A stretch of DNA of 64,000 nt from Streptomyces rhizosphaerihabitans (GTDB lineage Bacteria > Actinomycetota > Actinomycetes > Streptomycetales > Streptomycetaceae). The notes beneath the pieces were generated by a model, which made no database searches, was not told the origin of the DNA, and worked only from the letters and a program-made list of their open reading frames with translations. The stretch is taken from NCBI RefSeq assembly GCF_025399795.1, contig NZ_JAODTZ010000001.1, positions 62,001 to 126,000 of the forward strand, in the 5' to 3' direction. Position numbers and translations under genes: made by a program. Of this stretch, positions 43,047 to 52,657 are shown piece after piece. Every line of letters starts with the position of its first letter. Within the stretch, counting starts at the first letter, position 1.

Positions 43047-43124
43047 GGTGAACCGCTCGCCGGCCACCCGTGAGCCACCCGTGCGGCTGATCGCCGAGCG
43101 AGGCGAGCTGACGGAGCGGCAGCT

Positions 43125-43156
43125 CGCCGGAGGGGCCCGTCACGGCCCCTCCGGCG
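43125..43156 (+). terminator. Terminator hairpin of the conservon-P450 operon
   Basis: CGCCGGAGGGGCC, a 6-nt loop and its exact complement form a 13-bp stem between the CYP154 stop (43046) and serC (43245). Confidence 0.7.
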
Positions 43157-43235
43157 ACGGCGGCCGCCGGCCCGCGTCAACTCGCCCGTCTCAGCCGACG
43201 GACGACGTTTCGCCGAGGTTTCCCCGAACGGCTAG

Positions 43236-44363
<1,128 letters not shown>

Positions 44364-44373
44364 CCGTTCTGTT

Positions 44374-44429
44374 CCTACGACTGAGGGGTGTCCGGCACGC
44401 GAGCGTGCCGGACACCCCTCAGTCGTAGG
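44374..44429. terminator. 27-bp perfect hairpin after serC
   Basis: The left arm at 44374-44400 and right arm at 44403-44429 are exact complements with a 2-nt centre (26 bp with a GAGC-type loop if the tip is open). It begins 11 nt after the serC stop and should terminate convergent transcription efficiently. Confidence 0.85.
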
Positions 44430-44503
44430 TGCGTGCGCCCCTCAACTCGTAGGTGTGCCCCTCAGCCGTAAGGGGGCTCCCCTCAGCCGGAGTTGGGCCC
44501 CGG
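44414..44503. repeat. Degenerate 20-22-bp repeats derived from the serC terminator arm
   Basis: Copies of CCCCTCAGTCGTAGGTG-like sequence recur at about 44415, 44438, 44458 and 44479. The first is the right arm of the serC terminator, so the array looks like serial duplication of that arm towards the convergent gene's 3' end. Confidence 0.6.
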
Positions 44504-44521
44504 CTTTCACAGTGGTGCGGG

Positions 44522-45523
44522 TCAGTCGCGGCGCAGCAGCCGCTTGAAGCCGAAGACCACGGCGAAGAGGGCCGCGACCGCGACGGCGCCGATCTTCAGC
44601 CCACCGCTCATTCCGCCGCCGCTTCCGTCCCCGGCCGCGGAACCGCCGCCCTTGGAGGGCGACTTGGAGTCGGAACCGCCGGTACCGGGCGCGTCCTCCG
44701 GCTGCACGGGGCTGTCCGCGCCCTCGCTGCCGTACATGAGCTTCGATCCGTCGGGGGTGTACGTGATGGACTCGCCCTGGCTCTGGAGAGGCACGTCCAG
44801 GCGGCCCGTCTTCTTGATCCGGCCGTCGTTCCAGGAGTAGGCGATGCCGCCGAAATAGCCGCGTACGGCGAGCTGCCGGCCGTCGGGGGAGAAGGCGCCG
44901 TCGGTGACCCAGAGGTCGATGGTCGCGACGGGCTCGAAGATGTTGGTGCCGGTGGCGGAGAGCCGGGCGGGGCCTGCGTAGAGGTGGCCGCCGTCCTCGT
45001 CCTTGTCGGCGATGTAGACGCGCCCCGTCTTGGGGTGGACCATCAGCGCCTCCGCGTTGCGGGGGCCGTCGGAGTACTTCACGACGTACTGCGTGGCACG
45101 GATCGTCTGGTCCTTGAGCACCTTGGGCTCGGGGAGCTTGTAGATCCACACGTGGTCCCACTTGCCGCCGAGGTTGTCGCCGATGTCGCCGGCGTAGAGG
45201 TCGCCGTCGGGGCCGATGGAGATCGCCTCGACGTCCCGGGGCGCGCCGACCCCGCTCATCGTGATCGTGGCGAGGGTCCGGCCGGTCCTGCTGTCGACGG
45301 CGTACAGATAGGGCCCGTCGTCGCTGTCGTTGTGGGTCCAGTAGACGCCCGGATGGATGCGCGAGGCGGCGAGGCCGCTCGACTCCTTGATCCGGGGATC
45401 CTTGATGGTGAATCCCCCGTCCCCGCCGTCGGCGAGAGCGGGCGTCGCCAGGGCGACGGCGAGGGCGGCTCCGGCAAGGGCTCCGGCGGCGGCTCCGGAC
45501 ACGAACAAGGGCGATCGGCGCAT
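44522..45523 (-). CDS. Secreted or membrane-anchored beta-propeller-like protein
   Basis: The 333-aa protein has an N-terminal signal peptide (MRRSPLFVSGAAAGALAG, cleavage after ATPALA), then propeller-type repeats with Asp/Gly turns (RTLATITMSGVGAPRDVEAI, DGDLYAGDIGDNLGG, DGRQLAVRGYFGG). A Gly/Ser/Pro-rich stalk and a C-terminal hydrophobic helix with RLLRRD tail follow, which should anchor it to the membrane without an LPxTG motif. It may bind cell-wall or extracellular ligands; no catalytic motif was recognised. The ATG at 45523 has only a weak RBS. The gene is convergent with serC. Confidence 0.65.
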   Translation of the reverse strand: MRRSPLFVSGAAAGALAGAALAVALATPALADGGDGGFTIKDPRIKESSGLAASRIHPGVYWTHNDSDDGPYLYAVDSRTGRTLATITMSGVGAPRDVEAISIGPDGDLYAGDIGDNLGGKWDHVWIYKLPEPKVLKDQTIRATQYVVKYSDGPRNAEALMVHPKTGRVYIADKDEDGGHLYAGPARLSATGTNIFEPVATIDLWVTDGAFSPDGRQLAVRGYFGGIAYSWNDGRIKKTGRLDVPLQSQGESITYTPDGSKLMYGSEGADSPVQPEDAPGTGGSDSKSPSKGGGSAAGDGSGGGMSGGLKIGAVAVAALFAVVFGFKRLLRRD

Positions 45524-45840
45524 GACCCCAAGCCTGCCATCCCACCGGCCCGTCGACGTCGGCCCCACCCACCCGAACGCGCGCCGCCGGTCCCCATGCC
45601 CGGGACCGCCAGGCCCGAACCCCCGCCGCCGGGTCCCACGCCCGGGACCACCAGGCCCGCCGACCACCACATCCGCCCGGACCCGCACCCCCGGCTCGCC
45701 CCGCCCGCCCGCCGGACCCGCCCCTCCCCGCGCTTCGGACCCACCCGGTCCCCCATGTGCCCCACCGGCCCCGCGAAGGCGTGTCCAGCCTCACACCGTC
45801 ACGGCTCATGGCACCCGGACCGATCGTCCATGATGATCGG
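45524..45840. other. Divergent intergenic region of 317 nt
   Basis: It separates the secreted propeller gene and the SGNH hydrolase gene. It contains two degenerate copies of a roughly 41-nt GCCCGGGACCRCCAGGCCCG unit (from about 45594 and 45640). CATGAT at 45829-45834 lies 6 nt before the SGNH ATG. No coding sequence was seen. Confidence 0.45.
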
Positions 45841-46524
45841 ATGCTCAGGTTCATGCCCGTCGGCGACTCCATGACGATCGGTAGCGCGGGCGAACACACA
45901 TGGCGTTACCGGATGTGGCAGCACCTGCGCGCGACGTACCGGGGCCCGTTCAAGATCGTCGGCCCGCGCGAGACGCTCTACGACAAGGCGACGGAGTGCC
46001 CCGACTCGTACGAGTACGCGGACCCGGAGTTCCCCCGCGCCCACCTGGCCGGCTGGGGCGAGGGCTGGCTGCACATGGCCCCGCTGATCCGTGAGGCGGT
46101 CCGCGCGCAGCGCGCCGACGTCCTGCTGGTCTCCCTCGGCCTCATCGACCTCGGCTTCTACACGAACGCCGTCCAGACCGCCGACAACGCCCGCGCCTTC
46201 GTCGAGGAGGCCCGCGCCGCGAACCCGCGCGTCCGCATGGTCCTGCTCCCGGTGATACCGAACGTCCGCGCCGAGACCGACGCCCCCTTCGCCGTCCAGG
46301 TCACCGCCTTCAACGAGCTGCTCGCCAAGGCGGTCGCCGACCTCGACGAGCCGCGCTCCCCGCTGCTGCTCGCGTCCCCGCCGCCCTCGTACGACGTCAC
46401 CTTCGACACGTACGACGGCACCCACCCGAACGCGAGCGGCGAGCACAAGATCGCGGAGGGTTTCGCGGAGGCGATGTACCAGGCCTGGGACCTGGGCGAG
46501 CCGTACACGGCCCAACAGGCCTGA
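45841..46524 (+). CDS. SGNH/GDSL-type hydrolase
   Basis: The 227-aa protein starts MLRFMPVGDSMTIGSAGEHT with the block I Ser in GDSMT, block III-like region VLLVSLGLIDLGF and catalytic D-x-x-H in YDGTHPNASGEHKIAEG. No signal peptide is present with this start, so a cytoplasmic esterase, lipase-like or deacetylase role is likely. ATG at 45841 follows -10-like CATGAT by 6 nt (leaderless); upstream in-frame ATG at 45808 is an alternative. Confidence 0.78.
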   Translation: MLRFMPVGDSMTIGSAGEHTWRYRMWQHLRATYRGPFKIVGPRETLYDKATECPDSYEYADPEFPRAHLAGWGEGWLHMAPLIREAVRAQRADVLLVSLGLIDLGFYTNAVQTADNARAFVEEARAANPRVRMVLLPVIPNVRAETDAPFAVQVTAFNELLAKAVADLDEPRSPLLLASPPPSYDVTFDTYDGTHPNASGEHKIAEGFAEAMYQAWDLGEPYTAQQA

Positions 46525-46659
46525 CGGAAAAGGGCGTTGCCCGGTCACCGCGCGGGTGCGCCCGCGCCCGGGCATCGTTGCGGGAGTGCGTCCGGCCTCC
46601 GTGCCGTCACCCGGCCTGCTCTTGCCTAGAGCGCACTCCACGACGTTGGCTGGTGAGTC

Positions 46660-47652
46660 ATGGAGTACACACAGCTCGGACGTACGGGGCTCAAGGTCAG
46701 TCGGCTCGTCCTCGGCACCATGAACTTCGGACCGCAGACCGACGAGGCCGACAGCCACGCCATCATGGACGCGGCGCTGGACGCGGGAATCAACTATTTC
46801 GACACGGCGAACGTGTACGGCTGGGGCGAGAACAAGGGCCGTACCGAATCGATCATCGGGAACTGGTTCGCGAAGGGCGGCGACCGGCGTGAACGGACGG
46901 TCCTCGCCACCAAGGTGTACGGAAACATGGGCGCCGAGGGCGCTCCGTGGCCCAACCAGGACAAGCTCTCCGCCCTCAACATCCGGCGGGCGGTCGACGC
47001 GAGCCTGAAGCGCCTGCAGACCGACCACATCGACATCTACCAGTTCCACCACGTCGACCGTTCGACGCCGTTCGACGAGATCTGGCAGGCGATCGACGTC
47101 CTGGTGCGGCAGGGGAAGATCCTCTACGTGGGGTCCAGCAACTTCCCCGGCTACAAGATCGCCCAGGCCAACGAGATCGCCGCCCGCCGCGGCGGCACCA
47201 TCGGCCTGGTCAGCGAGCAGTGCCTCTACAACCTCGCCGAGCGCCGCGCCGAGATGGAGGTCATCCCGGCCGCCCAGGAGTACGGGCTCGGCGTCATCCC
47301 CTGGTCGCCGCTGCACGGCGGACTGCTGGGCGGTGTGATCAAGAAGGAGGTCGAGGGCGGCCGACGGGCGAGCGGCCGGTCCGCCGACGCCCTCGCCAAC
47401 ACGGCCGTACGGGCCCAGATCCAGTCGTACGAGGATCTGCTGGAGAAGCACGGTCTGGAGCCCGGAGAGGCCGCGCTGGCCTGGCTGCTGACCCGTCCCG
47501 GTGTCACCGGCCCCATCGTGGGACCGCGCACCGCGGAGCAACTCGAGTCGGCGCTGCGCGCCGTGGAGCTGGAGCTGTCGGAGGAGGTCCTGGAGGCTCT
47601 CGACGAGATCTTCCCGGGACCGGGGCCGTCCCCCGAGGCGTTCGCCTGGTAG
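46660..47652 (+). CDS. Aldo/keto reductase
   Basis: The 330-aa NADP(H)-dependent oxidoreductase has MEYTQLGRTGLKVSRLVLGT, catalytic Asp and Tyr in NYFDTANVYGWG, Lys in VLATKVYG and His in YQFHHVDRSTP, and C-terminal NADP-binding GPIVGPRTAEQLESAL. It belongs to the Kvbeta/YajO-like branch. ATG at 46660 has GGTGAG upstream. GAGCGCACTCCACG-type sequence near 46628 could be a MerR-family operator, as occurs before similar genes, but no regulator is adjacent. Confidence 0.85.
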   Translation: MEYTQLGRTGLKVSRLVLGTMNFGPQTDEADSHAIMDAALDAGINYFDTANVYGWGENKGRTESIIGNWFAKGGDRRERTVLATKVYGNMGAEGAPWPNQDKLSALNIRRAVDASLKRLQTDHIDIYQFHHVDRSTPFDEIWQAIDVLVRQGKILYVGSSNFPGYKIAQANEIAARRGGTIGLVSEQCLYNLAERRAEMEVIPAAQEYGLGVIPWSPLHGGLLGGVIKKEVEGGRRASGRSADALANTAVRAQIQSYEDLLEKHGLEPGEAALAWLLTRPGVTGPIVGPRTAEQLESALRAVELELSEEVLEALDEIFPGPGPSPEAFAW

Positions 47653-47662
47653 ACGGGCCACG

Positions 47663-47785
47663 CGCCCGGCGGTGGCGGTGGCAGTCGCTGTCCGACCGCC
47701 GACGGCATCCGGCGGTGGCCGTCGCCGTTCGGCCGCCACCAGGCATCCGGCGGTGGCGGTCGTTATCTGACCGCCGCCGCCATGG
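47663..47785. repeat. 38-43-bp repeats, each a potential hairpin, downstream of the aldo/keto reductase
   Basis: Three copies start at 47663, 47706 and 47744, sharing CATCCGGCGGTGGCSGTCG. Each contains a GGCGGTGG/CCGCC-type stem; the last (about 47750-47783, one mismatch) is terminator-like and overlaps the 3' end of the small minus-strand ORF. Confidence 0.7.
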
Positions 47786-47849
47786 CCACGACGAAGAACA
47801 TCAGCACGAGCACACTGGCCATGATCCGGTTACGGGTCTTCGGGTTCAC
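47763..47849 (-). CDS. 28-aa single-helix membrane peptide
   Basis: This short ORF begins VNPKTRNRIMASVLVLMF and continues with a hydrophobic run to AAAVR and a TAA stop, giving one transmembrane helix with a basic N-terminal flank. It starts (GTG, 47849) 10 nt after the thpR stop, so it could be co-translated, but no RBS is clear. The last five codons overlap a hairpin-forming repeat. I think similar peptides occur in other Streptomyces but cannot confirm it. Confidence 0.45.
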   Translation of the reverse strand: MNPKTRNRIMASVLVLMFFVVAMAAAVR

Positions 47850-47859
47850 GTCGTCGAGG

Positions 47860-48450
47860 TTAACCGGCCGCCCGGCCGGTCCCGTCGCCCGCCCCCAGCG
47901 GCCGGCTCACCACCGTTTCGTATCGGGGCTGCTCACCGGGCACTCCCGACGTCGGCAGGTTGCTGCGGACGAGACACAGCTCACCCACCGTCCAGGGCTT
48001 CCCGGCGAAGGTGTCCAGGGCGGCGACGTACGGCTTGAAGTCGGCGGAGTCGCGGCTGCGGGCCACCGTCAGATGAGGCCGGTAACGGCGGTGCTCCTCC
48101 ATCTCGACGCCCGCCTTGCGGCCCGCGGCCTCCGCCCGGTCGGCCAGCAGTCGCATGGTCTCGACGTCTCCCGCCGCCCCCACCCACAGAGCACGCCCGC
48201 CGAAGTGCCCGCCACCGCGCAGGGACAGCGGGAACGGGTCGGTGCGCCGGGCGGCCCGCAGCAGCCGCTCCGCGAGGTCCGGGACGGTGTCCTCGGCCAC
48301 CTCTCCGTAGAACGCGAGGGTGAAGTGCCAGCCGGGGCGGCCCGTCCAGCGCAACGAGTCCGCACCCGGCATCCGCTGCAACGTGTCCATTTCCGGGGCG
48401 AGTTCACGCACCACATCGGCAGGGGGCAGTACCGCCGCGAAGAGTCTCAT
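47860..48450 (-). CDS. thpR: RNA 2',3'-cyclic phosphodiesterase (2'-5' RNA ligase family)
   Basis: The 196-aa 2H phosphoesterase has both signature motifs HFTLAFYG and HLTVARS (HxTxx pattern) spaced about 85 residues apart, and begins MRLFAAVLPPADVVRELA. It opens 2',3'-cyclic phosphates on RNA or ligates tRNA halves in vitro. ATG at 48450 follows GGAAGG. About 270 nt of repeat-rich DNA separate it from the MFS gene upstream. Confidence 0.85.
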   Translation of the reverse strand: MRLFAAVLPPADVVRELAPEMDTLQRMPGADSLRWTGRPGWHFTLAFYGEVAEDTVPDLAERLLRAARRTDPFPLSLRGGGHFGGRALWVGAAGDVETMRLLADRAEAAGRKAGVEMEEHRRYRPHLTVARSRDSADFKPYVAALDTFAGKPWTVGELCLVRSNLPTSGVPGEQPRYETVVSRPLGAGDGTGRAAG

Positions 48451-48722
48451 GGGGCCAGCCTTCCAGGGAACGGCGATCAGCACACGGGAGCGGGCGAGGC
48501 GGCCGGCTCCGTCGAAGGCTCCCGAAGCCGGGCCGGCCGGCTCCCTGGAACGCTCCCGAACGTGTGGGCCGCGCCGTACGGGCAAGGTGCCGGCCGGACT
48601 CCCCCGACCGCTCGGCCCCGTACGCGTGAGGCGGCGGACCGCTCCGCCCGCTTCCGTACGTACGCACATACGCGTGAGGCGGCCGGCCGCGTGAGCGGAC
48701 CGACCGCCTCCGAGGCGCCTGG

Positions 48723-50087
48723 TCACACCGCGGCGGCCGGCTGCTCCTCGCTCCGCACGCGCGGGACGAAGCGGATCCGGGGGTGTCCGTGGTGCCAGCC
48801 GAGGGAGACACGCAGGCCGCCCAGGCGGGCCAGGACCAGGCCGATCGTCGTCGCCGCGGCCATCGAGACCAGCCCGCCGAGCGCGAAGCCCAGCCGGGGG
48901 CCGTAGACGTCGGTGACCCAGCCGATCAGCGGCGCGCCCAGCGGTGTGCCGCCCACGAAGACCATCATGAACAGCGCCATGACGCGGCCGCGCATGGCCG
49001 GGTCGGTGGCCATCTGGACCGAGGTGTTCGCGGTGACGTTCACCGTCAGTCCGAAGATGCCGATCGGGACCATCAGGAGCGAGAACAGCCAGAGCGTGGG
49101 GGCCGCCGCCGCCACCACCTCCAGCGCGCCGAAGGCCACCGCCGCCGCGATCAGTACGCGCAGCCGGGCCGTGCCGCGCCGGGCGGCGAGGAGCGCACCG
49201 GCCAGCGAGCCGATCGCCATCAGCGTGTTGAAGAGGCTGTACGCCCCCGCGCCCGAGTGGAAGATGTCGTCCGCGTACGCCGACAGCCAGACGGGGAAGT
49301 TGAAGCCGAAAGTGCCGATGAAGCCGACGAGAACGATCGGCCAGATCAGTTCGGGGCGGCCCGCGACGTAGTGGAGGCCTTCGCGGAGCTGGCCCTTGGC
49401 GCGCGGTGCCCGCTCGACGACGTGCAGTTCACGGGCGCGCATCAGCAGCAGGCCCGCCATGGGGGCCACGAACGACAGGCCGTTCAGGAGGAAGGCCCAG
49501 CCGGTGCCGACGCCGGTGATCAGCAGGCCCGCGACGGCGGGGCCGACCAGCCGCGCGGACTGGAAGTTGGCCGAGTTGAGGCTGACCGCGTTCTGCAACT
49601 GGCCGGGGCCGACCATCTCGGAGACGAAGGACTGGCGTGCCGGGTTGTCGACGACGGTGGCCATACCGACGGCGAAGGCGGCGAGATAGACGTGCCAGAC
49701 CTGGACGTGGCCGGAGAGGGTGAGGAGGGCGAGCGCGAGGCCGGTGAGGGCCATCGCCGTCTGGGTCACCAGCAGCGTCGGGCGCTTGGGGAGACGGTCG
49801 ACGAGGACACCGCCGTACAGCCCGAAGAGCAGCATCGGCAGGAACTGGAGCGCGGTGGTGATGCCGACCGCGGCGGAGGAGCCGGTCAGGCTGAGCACCA
49901 GCCAGTCCTGGGCGATGCGCTGCATCCAGGTGCCGGTGTTGGAGACGACCTGGCCCAGGAAGAACAGACGGTAGTTCCGGATCTTCAGCGAGCTGAACAT
50001 CGAGGCGGAACGGGGGGAGTCGCGGGTGGCTGTGGAGTCGTGGGTGGCTGGTGCGGGGGCGGAGAATGCTCCGGGTCCCGTACTCAA
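48723..50087 (-). CDS. MFS transporter (MFS_3, EntS-like exporter family)
   Basis: The 454-aa protein has twelve predicted helices with KIRNYRLFFLGQVVSNTGTWMQ at helix 1, RIAQDWLVLSLTGSS, the A-motif region GGVLVDRLPKRP and DNPARQSFVSEMVGP, all typical of MFS_3 exporters. TTG at 50087 (GAGGCGAG upstream) gives a Thr/Ala-rich leader; the ATG at 50000, starting MFSSLK, may be the true start. It is downstream of and on the same strand as the marR gene, so it is probably its regulated target and may export a drug or a siderophore. Confidence 0.82.
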   Translation of the reverse strand: MSTGPGAFSAPAPATHDSTATRDSPRSASMFSSLKIRNYRLFFLGQVVSNTGTWMQRIAQDWLVLSLTGSSAAVGITTALQFLPMLLFGLYGGVLVDRLPKRPTLLVTQTAMALTGLALALLTLSGHVQVWHVYLAAFAVGMATVVDNPARQSFVSEMVGPGQLQNAVSLNSANFQSARLVGPAVAGLLITGVGTGWAFLLNGLSFVAPMAGLLLMRARELHVVERAPRAKGQLREGLHYVAGRPELIWPIVLVGFIGTFGFNFPVWLSAYADDIFHSGAGAYSLFNTLMAIGSLAGALLAARRGTARLRVLIAAAVAFGALEVVAAAAPTLWLFSLLMVPIGIFGLTVNVTANTSVQMATDPAMRGRVMALFMMVFVGGTPLGAPLIGWVTDVYGPRLGFALGGLVSMAAATTIGLVLARLGGLRVSLGWHHGHPRIRFVPRVRSEEQPAAAV

Positions 50088-50173
50088 AAGGGCTCGCCTC
50101 CAGGGCAGTCGTGGACGTCGGCGTCATGGGGGGGGCGTCGGCGCTTGCGGGGAAGGGCAGACCCTCCGTTGCT

Positions 50174-50342
50174 CCGAGACCGGTGATCCGAACCGAGATC
50201 AGTGATCTGGACCGAGATCGGCGATCCCGGCCGAGACCGGTGATCCGGACCGAGATCAGTGATCGGGGCCGTGACCGGCGATCCGGACCGAGATCAGCGA
50301 TCCGAGTCGTGACCGGTGATCCGGACCGGGATCGGGGAGCGA
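50174..50342. repeat. 19-bp tandem array, eight and a half units
   Basis: Units such as CCGAGACCGGTGATCCGGA and CCGAGATCAGTGATCTGGA start every 19 nt from 50174 to 50307, with a partial unit to 50342. Odd and even units differ (ACCGG versus ATCAG), which suggests that a 38-bp pair was duplicated in part. It fills most of the gap between the marR and MFS genes, which are on the same strand. Confidence 0.85.
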
Positions 50343-50359
50343 AAGAGGGCCGCCGGCGG

Positions 50360-50797
50360 TCAGATGTGCGCGAGCTTCTCCAGAACGGGGGCGGCTTCGC
50401 GGAGCTTGGCCCATTCGTCCTCGCCGAGGGCCTCGACGAGTCCGGCCAGGAACGCGTTCCGCTTGCGGCGGCTCTCTTCGAGCATCGCCTCCGCCTTGTC
50501 GGTCTGCGTCACGACCTTCTGGCGCCGGTCATCGGGGTGCGGCTCCAGCCTGACGAGCCCCTTGGCTTCGAGCAGCGCGACGATACGGGTCATCGACGGC
50601 GGCTGCACATGTTCCTTGCGGGCGAGCTCGCCGGGCGTGGCGCTGCCGCAGCGGGCGAGGGTGCCGAGCACCGACATCTCGGTGGGGCTCAGCGACTCGT
50701 CGACCCGCTGGTGCTTGAGTCGACGCGACAACCGCATCACTGCGGAGCGCAAGGCGTTCACGGCGGCCTCGTCGTCGCCATGGGTGAGGTCAGGCAT
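50360..50797 (-). CDS. MarR-family repressor
   Basis: This 145-aa winged-helix regulator has SLSPTEMSVLGTLARCG, ATPGELARKEHVQPPSMTRI (recognition helix), and the wing VRLEPHPDDRRQKVVTQT. The ATG at 50797 directly abuts a perfect inverted repeat (50798-50833), so the gene probably represses itself and the MFS exporter from the leaderless promoter there. No RBS is present. Confidence 0.85.
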   Translation of the reverse strand: MPDLTHGDDEAAVNALRSAVMRLSRRLKHQRVDESLSPTEMSVLGTLARCGSATPGELARKEHVQPPSMTRIVALLEAKGLVRLEPHPDDRRQKVVTQTDKAEAMLEESRRKRNAFLAGLVEALGEDEWAKLREAAPVLEKLAHI

Positions 50798-50833
50798 GTT
50801 CTTTAGCGTAACTCATTACCCTCGCTAAAGAAC
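50798..50833 (-). promoter_or_regulatory. MarR operator/promoter, 11-bp perfect inverted repeat next to the start codon
   Basis: GTTCTTTAGCG (50798-50808), a 14-nt spacer and CGCTAAAGAAC (50823-50833). On the minus strand TACGCT (50805-50810) ends 7 nt before the ATG at 50797, so the transcript should begin at the start codon and the operator covers the whole core promoter. Confidence 0.75.
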
Positions 50834-50942
50834 AATGGGGTGCCCGTGACCCGCGCCATCCGGGCTGAGAGATCACTCATATGAGTGAGATCGCTCCGGA
50901 AAATGACCCGAATCCGGTCGGGAAGCGGCGACCCTCGACCCC

Positions 50943-51125
50943 ATGGGGACCAGTGTGCTCAGCCTGCGTATGGACGGGGAGCTGCTCGACCGGCTCCGAC
51001 AACATGCCGCGAAACGCGGAATGAGCGTCCAGGACTATGTGGTCCGGACGCTCATTCGCGACGACTTCGACGAGCGGTTCCAGACCGCCGTCGAGGAGAC
51101 GGAGAAATTCTACGGGGTCACCTGA
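50943..51125 (+). CDS. Ribbon-helix-helix protein (CopG-like)
   Basis: The 60-aa protein has a short beta strand VLSLRMDGELLDRLR followed by two helices (RQHAAKRGMSVQDYVVRTLI), the ribbon-helix-helix pattern. No toxin gene is adjacent, so it is more likely a small transcription factor than an antitoxin. GACCCT lies 7 nt upstream of the ATG. It is convergent with the purine permease gene, 22 nt away. Confidence 0.7.
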   Translation: MGTSVLSLRMDGELLDRLRQHAAKRGMSVQDYVVRTLIRDDFDERFQTAVEETEKFYGVT

Positions 51126-51147
51126 GACCCCGTACTGCTGATGCCGC

Positions 51148-52599
51148 TCAGGTCAGGCCGAGGGCCGGCATGAGGTAGTAGAAGGTGAACACCGCCGACA
51201 CCACGTACATGGCGACCGGGATGTCACGGCCGCGGCCCGCCGCAAGGCGCAGCACGACGAAGGTGATGAAGCCCATCCCGATGCCGTTGGTGATCGAGTA
51301 GGTGAACGGCATCATCATCATCGTCACGAAGGCCGGGATGGCGATCGTGTAGTCCGCCCAGTCGATCTCCTTGACCGAGTGGGACATGATCAGGAAGCCG
51401 ACCGCGATCAGCGCGGGGGTGGCTGCCTGGGACGGGACCATCGTGGCGACGGGGGTCAGGAACAGGGCGACGGCGAAGAGCCCGCCGGTGACCACGTTCG
51501 CGAAGCCCGTGCGGGCACCCTCGCCGACGCCGGCCGTGGACTCCACGAAGCACGTGGTGGCCGAGGAGGAGGTGGCGCCGCCCGCGGCGACGGCGATGCC
51601 GTCGACGAAGAGGACCTTGTTGATGCCGGGCATGTTGCCCTGCGCGTCCGTCAGCTTGGCCTCGTCGCTGATGCCCATGATCGTGCCCATCGCGTCGAAG
51701 AAGCACGACAGCAGCACGGTGAAGACGAAGAGGATGCCGGTCAGCACGCCGACCTTGCCGAAGCCGCCGAAGAGGCTGAACTGGCCGACGAGCCCGAAGT
51801 CCGGGCTGGCGACCGGGTTGCCGGGCCACTTCGGGGTGGTCAGACCCCAGGACGGGACGGTGGTGACGGCGTTGATGATCACCGAGGCGACCGTCATGGT
51901 GACGATCGAGATGAGGATGGCGCCGGGCACCTTGCGCACGATCAGCGCGAGGGTGAGCAGGGTGCCGAGGACGAAGACCAGGACGGGCCAGCCGTGCAGG
52001 TGACCGTCGGTGCCGAGCTGGAGCGGGACCGTCGTCTGGGCGATGTCCGGGATGCGGGTGACGAAGCCGGAGTCCACCAGGCCGATCAGCATGATGAACA
52101 GGCCGATCCCGATCGCGATGCCCTTGCGCAGACCGAGCGGCACCGCGTTCATGACGCGCTCGCGCAGACCGGTGGCGACCAGGAGCATCACGATGAAGCC
52201 CGCGAGGACCACCATGCCCATGGCGTCCGGCCAGGACATCCGGGGCGCGAGCTGGAGGGCGACCACCGTGTTCACGCCGAGGCCCGCCGCCAGCGCGATC
52301 GGCACGTTGCCGATGACGCCCATGAGGAGCGTGGTGAAGGCCGCGGTCAGCGCGGTCGCGGTGACCAGCTGTCCGTTGTCGAGGTGGTTCCCGTACATGT
52401 CCTTCGCGCTGCCCAGGATGATCGGGTTCAGCACGATGATGTACGCCATCGCGAAGAAGGTGGCGAAGCCGCCGCGGATCTCGCGCGGGAGGCTGGAGCC
52501 CCGCTCGGAGATCTTGAAGTAGCGGTCGAGGGCGCTCTGCGCGGGCCGGGACTCCGGCTCGTGCGGGGCGGGGGCCTTGGTGGCGGCCGAGGTGGACAT
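51148..52599 (-). CDS. NCS2/AzgA-type purine permease
   Basis: The 483-aa protein has 12-14 helices with the AzgA-subfamily signatures FATFFAMAYIIVLNP, ALTAAFTTLLMGVIGNVPIALA and a C-terminal SITNGIGMGFITFVVLR. It should import hypoxanthine, guanine or xanthine by proton symport. ATG at 52599 has TTGAGGAC upstream. A hyphenated inverted repeat at 52658-52689 and a TATAAA at 52691 mark the promoter. Confidence 0.85.
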   Translation of the reverse strand: MSTSAATKAPAPHEPESRPAQSALDRYFKISERGSSLPREIRGGFATFFAMAYIIVLNPIILGSAKDMYGNHLDNGQLVTATALTAAFTTLLMGVIGNVPIALAAGLGVNTVVALQLAPRMSWPDAMGMVVLAGFIVMLLVATGLRERVMNAVPLGLRKGIAIGIGLFIMLIGLVDSGFVTRIPDIAQTTVPLQLGTDGHLHGWPVLVFVLGTLLTLALIVRKVPGAILISIVTMTVASVIINAVTTVPSWGLTTPKWPGNPVASPDFGLVGQFSLFGGFGKVGVLTGILFVFTVLLSCFFDAMGTIMGISDEAKLTDAQGNMPGINKVLFVDGIAVAAGGATSSSATTCFVESTAGVGEGARTGFANVVTGGLFAVALFLTPVATMVPSQAATPALIAVGFLIMSHSVKEIDWADYTIAIPAFVTMMMMPFTYSITNGIGMGFITFVVLRLAAGRGRDIPVAMYVVSAVFTFYYLMPALGLT

Positions 52600-52657
52600 G
52601 CGGGTCCTCAAACGTGCAGGGGGACGGGGACGTGATCGAGCCTGGTCAGTGGTCGCT

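Noticed and set aside
50943-51125. Toxin-antitoxin module at the ribbon-helix-helix gene
   Set aside because: No toxin-like ORF is adjacent; the neighbours are marR and a purine permease.
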